6,394 nucleotides of DNA from an uncultured Flavobacteriaceae bacterium (GCA_938074515.1 CALJFV010000020.1:1-6394); one strand, 5' to 3'. Counted from the first letter of the stretch, positions 1-6,394 are shown. A program made the numbers and translations. Notes: generated by a model not told the origin, from the letters alone.

Positions 1-221
1 CCATTTTTCCACCAACCCACACGGGTTTTATCAGGATAATAAACCCCAGCAATATAACTGCCTTGAAACGTCTGGCCGCTATACTGCTCCTCAAAATTGG
101 CGCGCTGGCCCATAGCCCCATTGCCTAAAGAGAATAAACTCTCGGAAGCCTCTATGTGTTTTGGATCAAATCCTTGTTCTATCAAACACCAAGGGTCTGC
201 TTGTATATAATTGATGTTCAT
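1..221 (-). CDS. GH65 family glycoside phosphorylase, probably maltose phosphorylase (N-terminal 73 codons, cut by window edge)
   Basis: Only the first 73 codons are present; the gene continues beyond position 1. The translation starts MNINYIQADPWCLIEQGF. It then carries the conserved N-terminal GH65 block SLFSLGNGAMGQRANFEEQY at residues 29-48, followed by GSYIAGVYYPDKTRVGWWKN at 54-73. GH65 enzymes (maltose, trehalose, kojibiose and nigerose phosphorylases) cleave alpha-glucobioses with inorganic phosphate, releasing glucose and beta-glucose-1-phosphate, usually in the cytoplasm. The catalytic Glu and the specificity loop lie outside the window, so the substrate is inferred from context. 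The ATG (221-219) overlaps the pgmB stop as ATGA, indicating translational coupling. The partner PgmB consumes exactly the beta-glucose-1-phosphate this family makes, which strongly supports a phosphorylase over a hydrolase. Maltose is the commonest substrate for this arrangement in Bacteroidota, but trehalose or kojibiose cannot be excluded. Confidence 0.88.
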   Translation of the reverse strand, partial: MNINYIQADPWCLIEQGFDPKHIEASESLFSLGNGAMGQRANFEEQYSGQTFQGSYIAGVYYPDKTRVGWWKN

Positions 222-886
222 CGACCGATAATATGTTGTTCTATATAAGTGTTATCTAGCTGGGTAAAATCTTTAAATACCCGCTCTGCTTGAGTCAGTT
301 GTTCGGGATCTCCTATACCAAAGGCCCTCATACCGGCGGCTTTAGCCGCCTGAATACCGGCCACCGCATCTTCAAAGACTACGCAATCTTCAGGGGCAAT
401 CCCCAGCTGATTTGCCGCCTGCAGAAAAACCTCAGGGTCAGGTTTGGCCTTGCTGACATTGGTGCCATCTACAATGACGTCGAAATAAGGCGTGAGCTCA
501 ATTTTGTCCAAAATTGGCCGCGCGTTTTTGCTGGCCGACCCCAGGGCAATTCCGCAGCCGCTATCCTTCAAGACCTGCAAAACGCGCTGCACGTCCGGGA
601 GCCGCTCTGAAGGGTCCATATCGCGAATAAGATTCAGGTAGCGCTCGTTTTTTTCTTTAAGTAGCTGCTCAAAAAGCTCTGGAGTGATTTGCGCCTTATT
701 CCATTGCAGTATCAGTTCAAGGCTCCTGACGCGGCTCACGCCTTTGAGCTGCTCGTTATCTTCAAGACTAAAGTGCCATCCTTGGGACTGGGCTAATTGT
801 TGCCAAGCGATAAAATGGTGTTTAGCCGTATCAACAATAACCCCGTCTAAATCAAATATTACCCCGAGTCGGTTTTTATTATTCAT
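218..886 (-). CDS. pgmB: beta-phosphoglucomutase (HAD superfamily)
   Basis: This 222-residue protein is the usual length for beta-PGM, which interconverts beta-glucose-1-phosphate and glucose-6-phosphate in the cytoplasm. Residues match the well-studied Lactococcus lactis enzyme, aligned from memory. The nucleophile Asp12 and acid/base Asp14 lie in FDLDGVIVDTA, followed by Thr20 and His24. Cap-domain Arg52 is in KGVSR and Lys79 in KEKN. Ser117 is in GSASKNA, Lys148 in KAKPDP, and the Mg-binding pair Glu172-Asp173 in VVFEDAVAG. Retention of the cap residues separates it from generic HAD phosphatases. The ATG at 886-884 gives the expected N-terminus, with no clear Shine-Dalgarno sequence before it (AGTGAAGCGATTAT). 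The stop overlaps the start of the GH65 phosphorylase by 4 nt, so the two form a disaccharide-phosphorolysis pair. No transporter or regulator of this pathway lies in the window; upstream is the unrelated dsbD, 120 nt away. Confidence 0.96.
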   Translation of the reverse strand: MNNKNRLGVIFDLDGVIVDTAKHHFIAWQQLAQSQGWHFSLEDNEQLKGVSRVRSLELILQWNKAQITPELFEQLLKEKNERYLNLIRDMDPSERLPDVQRVLQVLKDSGCGIALGSASKNARPILDKIELTPYFDVIVDGTNVSKAKPDPEVFLQAANQLGIAPEDCVVFEDAVAGIQAAKAAGMRAFGIGDPEQLTQAERVFKDFTQLDNTYIEQHIIGR

Positions 887-1006
887 ATAATCGCTTCACT
901 TCAACTTCGTTCTTCAAAAATTCCCTCATAGCGCCTCTATTGGCCTAAAGGACCCTATGTTCATTGCACAGATTACCGATCAATACGCTGACCAAAAAAA
1001 ATCAAA
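887..1006 (-). other. dsbD-pgmB spacer (120 nt), probable boundary between housekeeping and sugar blocks
   Basis: This is the longest gap in the window and the natural place for a pgmB promoter. Read on the minus strand, a T-rich run (TTTGATTTTTTTTGG) follows the dsbD stop at once, but no convincing GC stem precedes it, so an intrinsic terminator cannot be called. I see no exact match to the Bacteroidota -7 element TAnnTTTG. The nearest are AATTTTTG and TTTTTTTG, each with one mismatch and without a well-placed -33 TTG. A 13-bp imperfect palindrome sits at 958-970, and a 16-codon ATG reading frame starts at 929. Both are weak and are listed as findings, not features. Confidence 0.5.
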
Positions 1007-3004
1007 CTATTCAGCCCCTTGATGCGTTCTTTGAAATTCCTCCAGTCCTTGAGTTAGCCACTGGGCATACTCATCGACATCTGGGGTGTAGCCCACGGGT
1101 TTATTGAGTAAATTAAGATCCTCGTCAACAAGGATATAATAAGGCTGTGAGTTGTTTTTAAAGTTTATAGTCTGGAAGGTCGCCCATTTATCCCCGACGG
1201 TTTTAAGCTGTTTTATACGGCCATTAGGCTGGGCATAACTAAACTGCTGATCCGGGTCGAGGGCCTTGCGGTCATCGACGTAAAGCGACACTAGTACGTA
1301 TTGCTGGGAAAGCAATTCAAAAACTTCGGGCGTACTCCACACCTGCTCTTCCATTTTGCGACAATTCACACAAGCCCATCCCGTAAAATCGATCATAAGG
1401 GGTTTGCCTGAAGCTTTAGCGGCAGCCATCCCTTGATCAAAATCTTTATACGCCTCTAATCCCAAGGGCGCACTAGTTCCTTTGTCGTAATAACTGTAAA
1501 ACAAGGGCGGTGGAAATCCGCTCAAGAGTTTAAGGTTCGCCGCAGGGGTATTGGTAAGCCCGGGCGCTAAATAGATAAATGCTGCGACACTCAAAATCCC
1601 AAAAAACCAATTGCCTTTGGCTATTTTTTGACCCTTTGGCCCATCGTGTGGAAAACGGATGAAGCCAAAAAGATAAAGGGCGATACCTGCCGCACAGACC
1701 ATCCAGATCCCGATAAAGAGCTCTCGTTTGATCAGTCCCCAATGCTCTACTAAATCCGCATTAGACAAGAATTTAAAGGCCAAGGCCACTTCTAAAAATC
1801 CTAAGACCACTTTAACTGTGTTAAGCCATCCCCCGCTCTTTGGCAAGGCATTAAGCCAGTTCGGAAATAGGGCAAAAAGCGCAAATGGCAGGGCCAATGC
1901 CAAACCAAATCCACCCATACCTGCAGTGAGCTGAATAGCCCCACCATCGCTGGTGAGGGAGCCCCCTAAAAGGGAGCCTAAAATCGGCCCAGTACAAGAA
2001 AAAGAAACGATGGCTAAAGTTAGGGCCATAAAAAAGATCCCGATATAACCGCCTACCTGATTGGCTTTGTCGTCCATTTTGGCACTCCAACTCTGGGGCA
2101 GGGTTAACTCGTAATACCCAAAAAACGAAAAGGCAAAAGCGATAAAAATCACAAAAAACGCCACATTGAGATAAACGTTAGTCGAGATGTTGTTTAAGAT
2201 TTCAGGTTGTACAGAATCCAATAAATGAAATGGAATGCTAAGCAGCACATAAATCAAAAAGATAAACGCTCCATAAGTAATGGCCTTAATGGTTCCCTTA
2301 GCCTTATTTTGAGCGCTTTTGGTAAAAAACGATACGGTAAGGGGAATCATCGGGAATACACAAGGGGTGAGCAGCGCGAGTAAACCACCGATGAAGCCTA
2401 AAAAGAAAATAGTGCCCAGTCCCTGCTGCTCTTCCTCTTCAGGGGTGTAATTTTCCTGACCTTTTAAATCAAGCTTTAAGGCCTCAGACAGCATTAAATC
2501 ACGCTCAGTGAGCACGAGCTCTTGTTTGACTAAGCCTAGGGTCTCAAGGTTCAGTGTAAATGTTTTAGTGTCTGGAGGCAAGCACTTCTCTGCATCACAA
2601 ACCGAGTAATAAACCTCAGCGGTTAGCGTATTTCCTTGGGCGTTTATAATTTTTATGGGCTGCACAAAACTAACCTCTTCTTCAAAATAAATAACATCAA
2701 GCTCAAAAACTGGATCGTAAACTGGGGTTACCTCGGGTTCCTGGGTCGGACCTTGCAGTACATAAGTTGAATCTGAAGCATTGTAATAAAATTCAGTGCG
2801 GATGGGGCCTTCAAATTCATCACCAAATTGGGTTTGGCTGTAAAGGTGCCATCCCTGATCAATTTTAGCAGTCATCATCAGGTCATGTCCCTGGTCGGTG
2901 GGAACTACTGAAACAGACCATTGTACAGGATTTATAAATTCCTGGGCTTTGACTGAAAATGAAACCGTCAATAGACTCAAGATAAGGAGTAGTCTTAATC
3001 TCAT
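1007..3004 (-). CDS. dsbD: thiol:disulfide interchange protein DsbD (cytochrome c biogenesis/thioredoxin fusion)
   Basis: This 665-residue inner-membrane protein carries electrons from cytoplasmic thioredoxin to periplasmic thiol proteins. All three DsbD modules are visible. A signal peptide (residues 1-20, MRLRLLLILSLLTVSFSVKA) leads into an N-terminal DsbC-like domain with Cys136 and Cys141 in VCDAEKCLPP. A membrane domain of about eight hydrophobic segments (roughly 198-482) holds the paired cysteines Cys215 (LLTPCVFPMIP) and Cys337 (FSCTGPILG). A C-terminal thioredoxin-like domain has CVNC at 545-548 (DFTGWACVNCRKMEEQVW). All six redox cysteines are therefore present, so it should be functional. 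The ATG at 3004-3002 is chosen because the signal peptide begins there. The gene lies 61 nt after tilS, behind an A-rich repeat leader. No Ccm, Dsb or other partner gene is adjacent, so its clients (cytochrome c maturation, isomerases, peroxide or methionine repair) are not revealed by context. Confidence 0.97.
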   Translation of the reverse strand: MRLRLLLILSLLTVSFSVKAQEFINPVQWSVSVVPTDQGHDLMMTAKIDQGWHLYSQTQFGDEFEGPIRTEFYYNASDSTYVLQGPTQEPEVTPVYDPVFELDVIYFEEEVSFVQPIKIINAQGNTLTAEVYYSVCDAEKCLPPDTKTFTLNLETLGLVKQELVLTERDLMLSEALKLDLKGQENYTPEEEEQQGLGTIFFLGFIGGLLALLTPCVFPMIPLTVSFFTKSAQNKAKGTIKAITYGAFIFLIYVLLSIPFHLLDSVQPEILNNISTNVYLNVAFFVIFIAFAFSFFGYYELTLPQSWSAKMDDKANQVGGYIGIFFMALTLAIVSFSCTGPILGSLLGGSLTSDGGAIQLTAGMGGFGLALALPFALFALFPNWLNALPKSGGWLNTVKVVLGFLEVALAFKFLSNADLVEHWGLIKRELFIGIWMVCAAGIALYLFGFIRFPHDGPKGQKIAKGNWFFGILSVAAFIYLAPGLTNTPAANLKLLSGFPPPLFYSYYDKGTSAPLGLEAYKDFDQGMAAAKASGKPLMIDFTGWACVNCRKMEEQVWSTPEVFELLSQQYVLVSLYVDDRKALDPDQQFSYAQPNGRIKQLKTVGDKWATFQTINFKNNSQPYYILVDEDLNLLNKPVGYTPDVDEYAQWLTQGLEEFQRTHQGAE

Positions 3005-3009
3005 GATTA

Positions 3010-3067
3010 ATTCGTTATTGCTTTTTGGTTATTCGTTGTTATTTTTTGGTTGTTGTTATTTTTTGTT
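3010..3067. repeat. 21-bp tandem direct repeat, about 2.8 copies, in the dsbD leader
   Basis: Positions 3010-3030 and 3031-3051 are two adjacent 21-bp units. On the minus strand both begin AACCAAAAA and end AACGAAT, and they differ at only three or so central positions. A partial third copy at 3052-3067 (AACAAAAAATAACAAC on the minus strand) lacks one C and the GAAT end; its first bases are the tilS stop codon. The array fills nearly all of the 61-nt tilS-dsbD gap, ending 5 nt before the dsbD ATG. The gap on the transcribed-sense strand is 39 A, 12 C, 7 T and 3 G. Such an unstructured A-rich leader fits ribosome recruitment without a Shine-Dalgarno sequence, as is common in Bacteroidota. It may equally be simple slippage-derived sequence. 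Confidence 0.85.
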
Positions 3068-4454
3068 AGACTTCCAAGTACGTGATCTTTGTGATTTCGG
3101 TACATGACTCAGGTACGCGAAAGCGCTCATCACCGCGCAAACCGATTACCCACATTATACGATCACCGCACTCCAAAAGCCAGATTTTATTTTTGCGGAT
3201 TAAAGATAAACGTTCATCCTTAAAAAACTTGCTAATTTTCTTTTTTCCTGGACCGCCAAAAGGGTAAAAAATATCCCCTTTTTGCCATCGGCGCAATTTT
3301 AAAGGAAACTCGAGTAACTCGGTCGGGACAAAAATCGCATCAGACCCTAAGTTCTCAATAGCCGCCACTGGCTCAAATGTAAACTGAACGGGTGCATTTT
3401 GCCCATGGCTTTTCTCGGTAATTAACCAAGTCTGAGTTGCATCGCCTTCCCGATCAAATAATTGATCTTTCGCTTCTTGGGGTTCACTGCGACCCATTGT
3501 TTCTTGGTCATAAAACTCTTGTACCCCGATAGGATTGATTAGAATCACATCGCGATCCTTGAGCAGTTCGTGAGTCTTGGTAAAGAGCCGTGCCCCGCTT
3601 TGAGCCTCGGCAAACTGACCGATATCCTGCCCCGCTTTAAGGCCGTATTCTCGACCCAACGCCATTAAAACCAATTTGTGGTTTGGATAGGATTGTAAAC
3701 GCTTTAAATCCAAGCACAGCCCATCCTCTGTGAGGGTGATGACTTCTGCAGCAATCTGATCTAAATAATCCTGGAGTAGGGTTTGTGCCTGTTGTAGATA
3801 GCCCTGGGTTTGTTTGAGGCTTTGATCCCACGGACGCTCGAGTTTGTTGAAACCCGGGCTGATGTGATGACGAATTAAATTACGCTGGTAATCATCGCTT
3901 TGATTAGAACGATCTTCGCGCCAAGTATAGCCTTTATTCTGGGCATAAGCCAAAATCTCATCCCGCTTAAAAGACAGTAAAGGTCTGTATAAACCCGAAG
4001 TATGGGCCTTAATTCCTGTAAGTCCTTTGAGTCCTGTTCCACGAGAAAAATTGATCAAAAAAGTTTCTAAATTATCATCGGCATGATGCGCCGTAAGCAC
4101 CCCTTGCGCCTTGCGCGTGAGCATCACATGCTCAAAAAAAGCATAACGAAGTTCACGGGCCTTCATCTGCACAGATACCTGGGGCTGATTTTTAACTAGC
4201 TCGGGCGCCACGCGCTCAATGACCACTTCATAACCCAGTTCTGCACCCAGTGCGGCGACAAACGCCTCATCCTCATCACTTTCGATGCCGCGCAGGCCAT
4301 AATTCATATGAGCCAGAATCAAATTACCGTGATAAGCGTGCATCAGGTGCACTAAGACGACACTATCAATTCCACCGCTAATGGCCACAACCAAGGCTTG
4401 ATTGGGGTCCCAATTGAATTCACGATCACAATGTGCAGCAAAAATTTGATCCAT
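3066..4454 (-). CDS. tilS: tRNA(Ile)-lysidine synthase TilS
   Basis: This cytoplasmic enzyme uses ATP and lysine to convert cytidine 34 of the CAU-anticodon tRNA(Ile) to lysidine, so that it reads AUA and is charged with isoleucine. It is essential in most bacteria. The N-terminal PP-loop is SGGIDS at 26-31 (VVAISGGIDSVVLVHLMHAY). Further family blocks are HMNYGLRG at 49-56, ARELRYAFFE at 99-108, TAHHADDNLETFLINFSRGT at 121-140 and RPLLSFKRDEI at 157-167. The C-terminal TilS domain spans about 385-447 (RRWQKGDIFYPFG, KKKISKFFKDERLS, MWVIGLRGDERF). At 462 residues it is slightly longer than I expect for Bacteroidota; the acidic, Gln-rich stretch near 311-350 between the middle and C-terminal domains may account for this. 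The ATG at 4454-4452 follows an A-run (AATAAAAAAA). It is 86 nt downstream of pabB, a neighbour relationship I recall from other Bacteroidota, and 61 nt upstream of dsbD. Confidence 0.97.
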   Translation of the reverse strand: MDQIFAAHCDREFNWDPNQALVVAISGGIDSVVLVHLMHAYHGNLILAHMNYGLRGIESDEDEAFVAALGAELGYEVVIERVAPELVKNQPQVSVQMKARELRYAFFEHVMLTRKAQGVLTAHHADDNLETFLINFSRGTGLKGLTGIKAHTSGLYRPLLSFKRDEILAYAQNKGYTWREDRSNQSDDYQRNLIRHHISPGFNKLERPWDQSLKQTQGYLQQAQTLLQDYLDQIAAEVITLTEDGLCLDLKRLQSYPNHKLVLMALGREYGLKAGQDIGQFAEAQSGARLFTKTHELLKDRDVILINPIGVQEFYDQETMGRSEPQEAKDQLFDREGDATQTWLITEKSHGQNAPVQFTFEPVAAIENLGSDAIFVPTELLEFPLKLRRWQKGDIFYPFGGPGKKKISKFFKDERLSLIRKNKIWLLECGDRIMWVIGLRGDERFRVPESCTEITKITYLEV

Positions 4455-4540
4455 TTTTTTTATTGGTCGTCAGCCTTCGTTTAATTACTTTGGGTGCAGA
4501 AGCCATAAACGTTCTGCTAGCGAGGGCTCTAAAATAAGGA
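4455..4540 (-). other. pabB-tilS spacer (86 nt) with a short inverted repeat
   Basis: On the minus strand the spacer contains GCAGAA and TTCTGC separated by 10 nt, a possible 6-bp hairpin. No T-run follows, so it is not an intrinsic terminator. The last seven bases before the tilS ATG are all A, the only ribosome-recruiting feature visible. A 27-codon ATG frame starting at 4506 overlaps tilS out of frame and has no recognisable product. I see no exact Bacteroidota -7 box; TATTTTAG just after the pabB stop is the closest and does not end in TTTG. Confidence 0.4.
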
Positions 4541-5881
4541 TTATCCGCGACTAAGCACAGTCCGCAAAGACTCTGCCTTGAGTAGGCATTCTTGATACTC
4601 GTCTTGGGCGTTGGCAGTGCTGGTTAACGCTCCTCCTACACTCAAACTCAAATATTGATCTTTTTCGTTATAAAGGAGCGTACGAATCACCACATTAAAA
4701 TCAAAATCTCCCTCGGGGGTAAAATAGCCTATAGTGCCACTGTATAAACCTCTTTTATGTGCTTCAAAGTCCTCCATGAGTTGCAAAGCTCTTATTTTGG
4801 GCACACCGGTCATACTGCCCATTGGAAATGTCATTTTAAGCGCCTGGACCGGGTCAAGTCCTTCTTTCATCTGGGCGCTTACCGTGGTGACCAGCTGATG
4901 CACATGAGCATAAGTTCTTAAGCCACACAATTCTTGTACTGTGACCGTATCACGGGCGGCCACTCTAGAGAGATCATTCCGCACTAAATCAGTAATCATG
5001 ATATTTTCGCGACGTTCCTTTGGGTTTTGAACAAAATCAACAACCCCGGCTTGATCTCTTTTGGGGTCACTCAAGCGTTTGAGTGTGCCCTTAATGGGCT
5101 GTGAAATTAAAGTCCGCCCCTTTTTAGTTAAGTATCGCTCGGGAGAAGCACAAAGGGCATAGCAATGTTTGACCTGGTAGTAAGCCGAAAAAGGGGCCTT
5201 GGAAAAGGCATTGAGCTTTTCGAATAAAGTCGCTGGATTTAGCGTCACATGGTCACGATAAAATTCTTGACAGAAATTGGTCTCGTAGATATCTCCACGC
5301 TGAATATGTTTTTGAATTTGTTCAAATTTTTGCGTGTATTGTTTTTGAGTCCAGCGTCCTTTTAATTCGATTCCGAAATCATTACCAAAGCGCTTATTCT
5401 CTTGGTCATGATCCCTTGAGTCTTGATAGAGTTCTGTGATCTGTTGCAGGTCCTTAGTCCAATGTTGGGCTTTGTCCTTGAGATAAAGGCCTGTCAGGAT
5501 ATTATTGTGCACTAAAAACAATCTGGTGGGCACAAAAAAATGAGCCTCAGGAAATCCTATGAAATCGCTGTTATGTGACCTTAAATTTTCTTGGGCATTT
5601 TTAAAGTCATAAGCAATATGACCAAAACACCAGTCCTTTTGGTTTTTTTGCCAGGTATTCAGGCGCTCCCAGTCCCCTGAAACCGAATAATCGATGCTTA
5701 AGATATTCGCTGGGTCCAATGCGAGTAGTACATCAAACGATCCATGAGGATCTTGATGGGCGTTCCCATCCAAGAATAATTTCACTTTAGAATCACCCTG
5801 CTTAGATCCAAATTTAAACAAGGCTTTCTTGAGCCTTTGGCTCGAAGAAAATTCAAAAGTAAAGCGCTCGCGCTGGGTCAC
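4541..5881 (-). CDS. pabB: aminodeoxychorismate synthase component I PabB (GTG start)
   Basis: This is a chorismate-binding enzyme of 446 residues. With ammonia from the glutaminase PabA it converts chorismate to 4-amino-4-deoxychorismate, the precursor of p-aminobenzoate and folate. Family blocks are GDIYETNFCQEFY at 196-208, SPERY at 246-250, IMITDLVRNDLSRVA at 294-308, FPMGSMTGVPK at 352-362, SGTIGYF at 381-387 and VGGALTSTANAQDEYQE at 415-431. PIKGT at 262-266 supplies Lys264, the PabB-type nucleophile; anthranilate synthase TrpE has Ala there. The N-terminal part lacks an obvious LLES-type tryptophan-binding motif, also against TrpE. An oddity is HVHQLV at 326-331, with Gln329 where TrpE and E. 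coli PabB have His. The start is GTG at 5881-5879. An in-frame TAA (the lpd stop) lies two codons upstream and no ATG occurs in the N-terminal half, so the choice is constrained. No pabA or pabC is in the window. Confidence 0.93.
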   Translation of the reverse strand: MTQRERFTFEFSSSQRLKKALFKFGSKQGDSKVKLFLDGNAHQDPHGSFDVLLALDPANILSIDYSVSGDWERLNTWQKNQKDWCFGHIAYDFKNAQENLRSHNSDFIGFPEAHFFVPTRLFLVHNNILTGLYLKDKAQHWTKDLQQITELYQDSRDHDQENKRFGNDFGIELKGRWTQKQYTQKFEQIQKHIQRGDIYETNFCQEFYRDHVTLNPATLFEKLNAFSKAPFSAYYQVKHCYALCASPERYLTKKGRTLISQPIKGTLKRLSDPKRDQAGVVDFVQNPKERRENIMITDLVRNDLSRVAARDTVTVQELCGLRTYAHVHQLVTTVSAQMKEGLDPVQALKMTFPMGSMTGVPKIRALQLMEDFEAHKRGLYSGTIGYFTPEGDFDFNVVIRTLLYNEKDQYLSLSVGGALTSTANAQDEYQECLLKAESLRTVLSRG

Positions 5882-5884
5882 CGA

Positions 5885-6394
5885 TTATATGTGCAATGGT
5901 CGATTTTCAGTAGCAGCCAAAGCGGCTTCTTTTACGGCCTCAGCATAGGTTGGATGCGCGTGACTCATACGGGCCAAATCTTCAGCGCTTGCCCTAAACT
6001 CCATGGCAGTTACCGCTTCGGCGATTAAGTCCGCAACACGAGCCCCGACCATATGGACCCCAAGAAGTTCATCGGTTTGAGCGTCACTGAGAATTTTTAC
6101 AAATCCATCCAGATCACCACTTGCTCTAGAGCGTCCCAGGGCGCGCATCGGGAATTGCCCACTTTTGTAGGCTACACCACTGGCGATGAGTTGTTCTTCT
6201 GTTTGGCCAACAGAAGCTACTTCTGGCCAAGTATATACAACTCCAGGGATTAAATTGTAATTAATATGCGGCTTTTGACCTGCAATGAGTTCAGCCACCA
6301 TCACACCTTCTTCTTCAGCTTTATGTGCCAGCATTGCCCCGCGCACCACATCACCCATGGCGTAAATATTTGGAATATTGGTTTGTAAATGATC
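5885..6394 (-). CDS. lpd: dihydrolipoyl dehydrogenase, C-terminal 169 residues (5' end outside window)
   Basis: The reading frame is open to the window edge; translation from 6394 begins [15 protein letters not shown], so the methionine at 6358 is internal and not a start. This flavoprotein (E3) reoxidises dihydrolipoamide in the pyruvate, 2-oxoglutarate and branched-chain dehydrogenase complexes and the glycine cleavage system. Visible are the FAD-contacting [20 protein letters not shown] (residues 10-29) and the dimerisation domain starting at [18 protein letters not shown]. The active-site base pair is His147 and Glu152 in [20 protein letters not shown]. The C-terminus ENRPLHI is typical of Bacteroidota E3. 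The N-terminal FAD motif and redox CxxxxC are outside the window, so integrity of the whole gene cannot be judged. The TAA stop is 3 nt before the pabB GTG, implying co-transcription and perhaps translational coupling. Confidence 0.96.
   Translation of the reverse strand, partial: DHLQTNIPNIYAMGDVVRGAMLAHKAEEEGVMVAELIAGQKPHINYNLIPGVVYTWPEVASVGQTEEQLIASGVAYKSGQFPMRALGRSRASGDLDGFVKILSDAQTDELLGVHMVGARVADLIAEAVTAMEFRASAEDLARMSHAHPTYAEAVKEAALAATENRPLHI

Noticed and set aside
290..610. Plus-strand 106-codon ORF opposite pgmB, and similar plus-strand ORFs at 684-890, 1728-1934, 2898-3107, 3082-3267, 5837-6028 and 6053-6253
   Set aside because: Each lies mainly antisense to a well-supported minus-strand gene, has no recognisable domain, and its composition follows from the opposite-strand codons.
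987..1006. T-run after the dsbD stop (minus strand) as an intrinsic terminator
   Set aside because: No stable GC-rich stem precedes the run in the end of dsbD, so a Rho-independent terminator cannot be supported.
1530..2090. Alternative-frame minus-strand ORFs of 70 and 79 codons inside dsbD, and a 64-codon one at 3637-3831 inside tilS
   Set aside because: They overlap intact membrane-domain or TilS coding sequence in another frame and resemble no protein family; they are frame shadows.
4506..4506. Upstream ATG at 4506 as an earlier tilS start
   Set aside because: It is out of frame with tilS (52 nt from the annotated ATG) and its frame stops after 27 codons within tilS.
4455..4540. GCAGAA/TTCTGC inverted repeat as a terminator or attenuator between pabB and tilS
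   Set aside because: The stem is only 6 bp with a 10-nt loop and no following T-run; this is readily found by chance.
4541..5881. Anthranilate synthase component I (TrpE) or isochorismate synthase as the identity of pabB
   Set aside because: Lys264 in PIKGT, absence of an obvious tryptophan-binding LLES motif and absence of trp neighbours favour PabB; the conserved blocks are closer to PabB/TrpE than to MenF.
6358..6358. ATG at 6358 as the start of a 157-residue protein
   Set aside because: The frame stays open with conserved lpd sequence ([12 protein letters not shown]) to the window edge, so the methionine is internal to a truncated gene.

Overview
The window is a stretch of ordinary chromosome from a Bacteroidota bacterium, most likely a marine Flavobacteriia-type organism. 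Four things point there: the style of the proteins (a DsbD with a C-x4-C N-terminal pair, a TilS with a WQKGD-type C-terminal domain, a stand-alone PabB with GDIYE..FCQEFY), the pabB-tilS pairing, the moderate GC content, and the near absence of Shine-Dalgarno sequences, with A-rich leaders instead. All genes lie on the minus strand, so they are transcribed from high to low coordinates. Coding density is high and no mobile element, CRISPR array, tRNA or rRNA is visible.

In transcription order: (1) the C-terminal part of dihydrolipoyl dehydrogenase (lpd), cut by the window edge at 6394; (2) pabB, aminodeoxychorismate synthase component I, starting with GTG only 3 nt after the lpd stop; (3) tilS, tRNA(Ile)-lysidine synthase, after an 86-nt spacer; (4) dsbD, the transmembrane thiol:disulfide reductant conductor, after a 61-nt A-rich spacer made of a 21-bp tandem repeat; (5) pgmB, beta-phosphoglucomutase, after a 120-nt spacer; (6) the N-terminal 73 codons of a GH65 glycoside phosphorylase, joined to pgmB by an ATGA overlap and cut by the window edge at position 1.

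Functionally there are two blocks. The lpd-pabB-tilS-dsbD block is housekeeping: redox cofactor, folate precursor, tRNA modification and envelope thiol reduction. The close spacing suggests co-transcription, but the pathways are unrelated. The pgmB-GH65 block is a catabolic pair. A GH65 phosphorylase splits an alpha-glucoside (probably maltose) with phosphate into glucose and beta-glucose-1-phosphate, and PgmB converts the latter to glucose-6-phosphate. The 120-nt gap before pgmB is the likely boundary between blocks.

I found no undescribed system. The points worth a second look are small: the 21-bp repeat leader in front of dsbD, a His-to-Gln change at a position of PabB that is catalytic in the related TrpE, the GTG start of pabB, and a weak palindrome and a short leader ORF upstream of pgmB.
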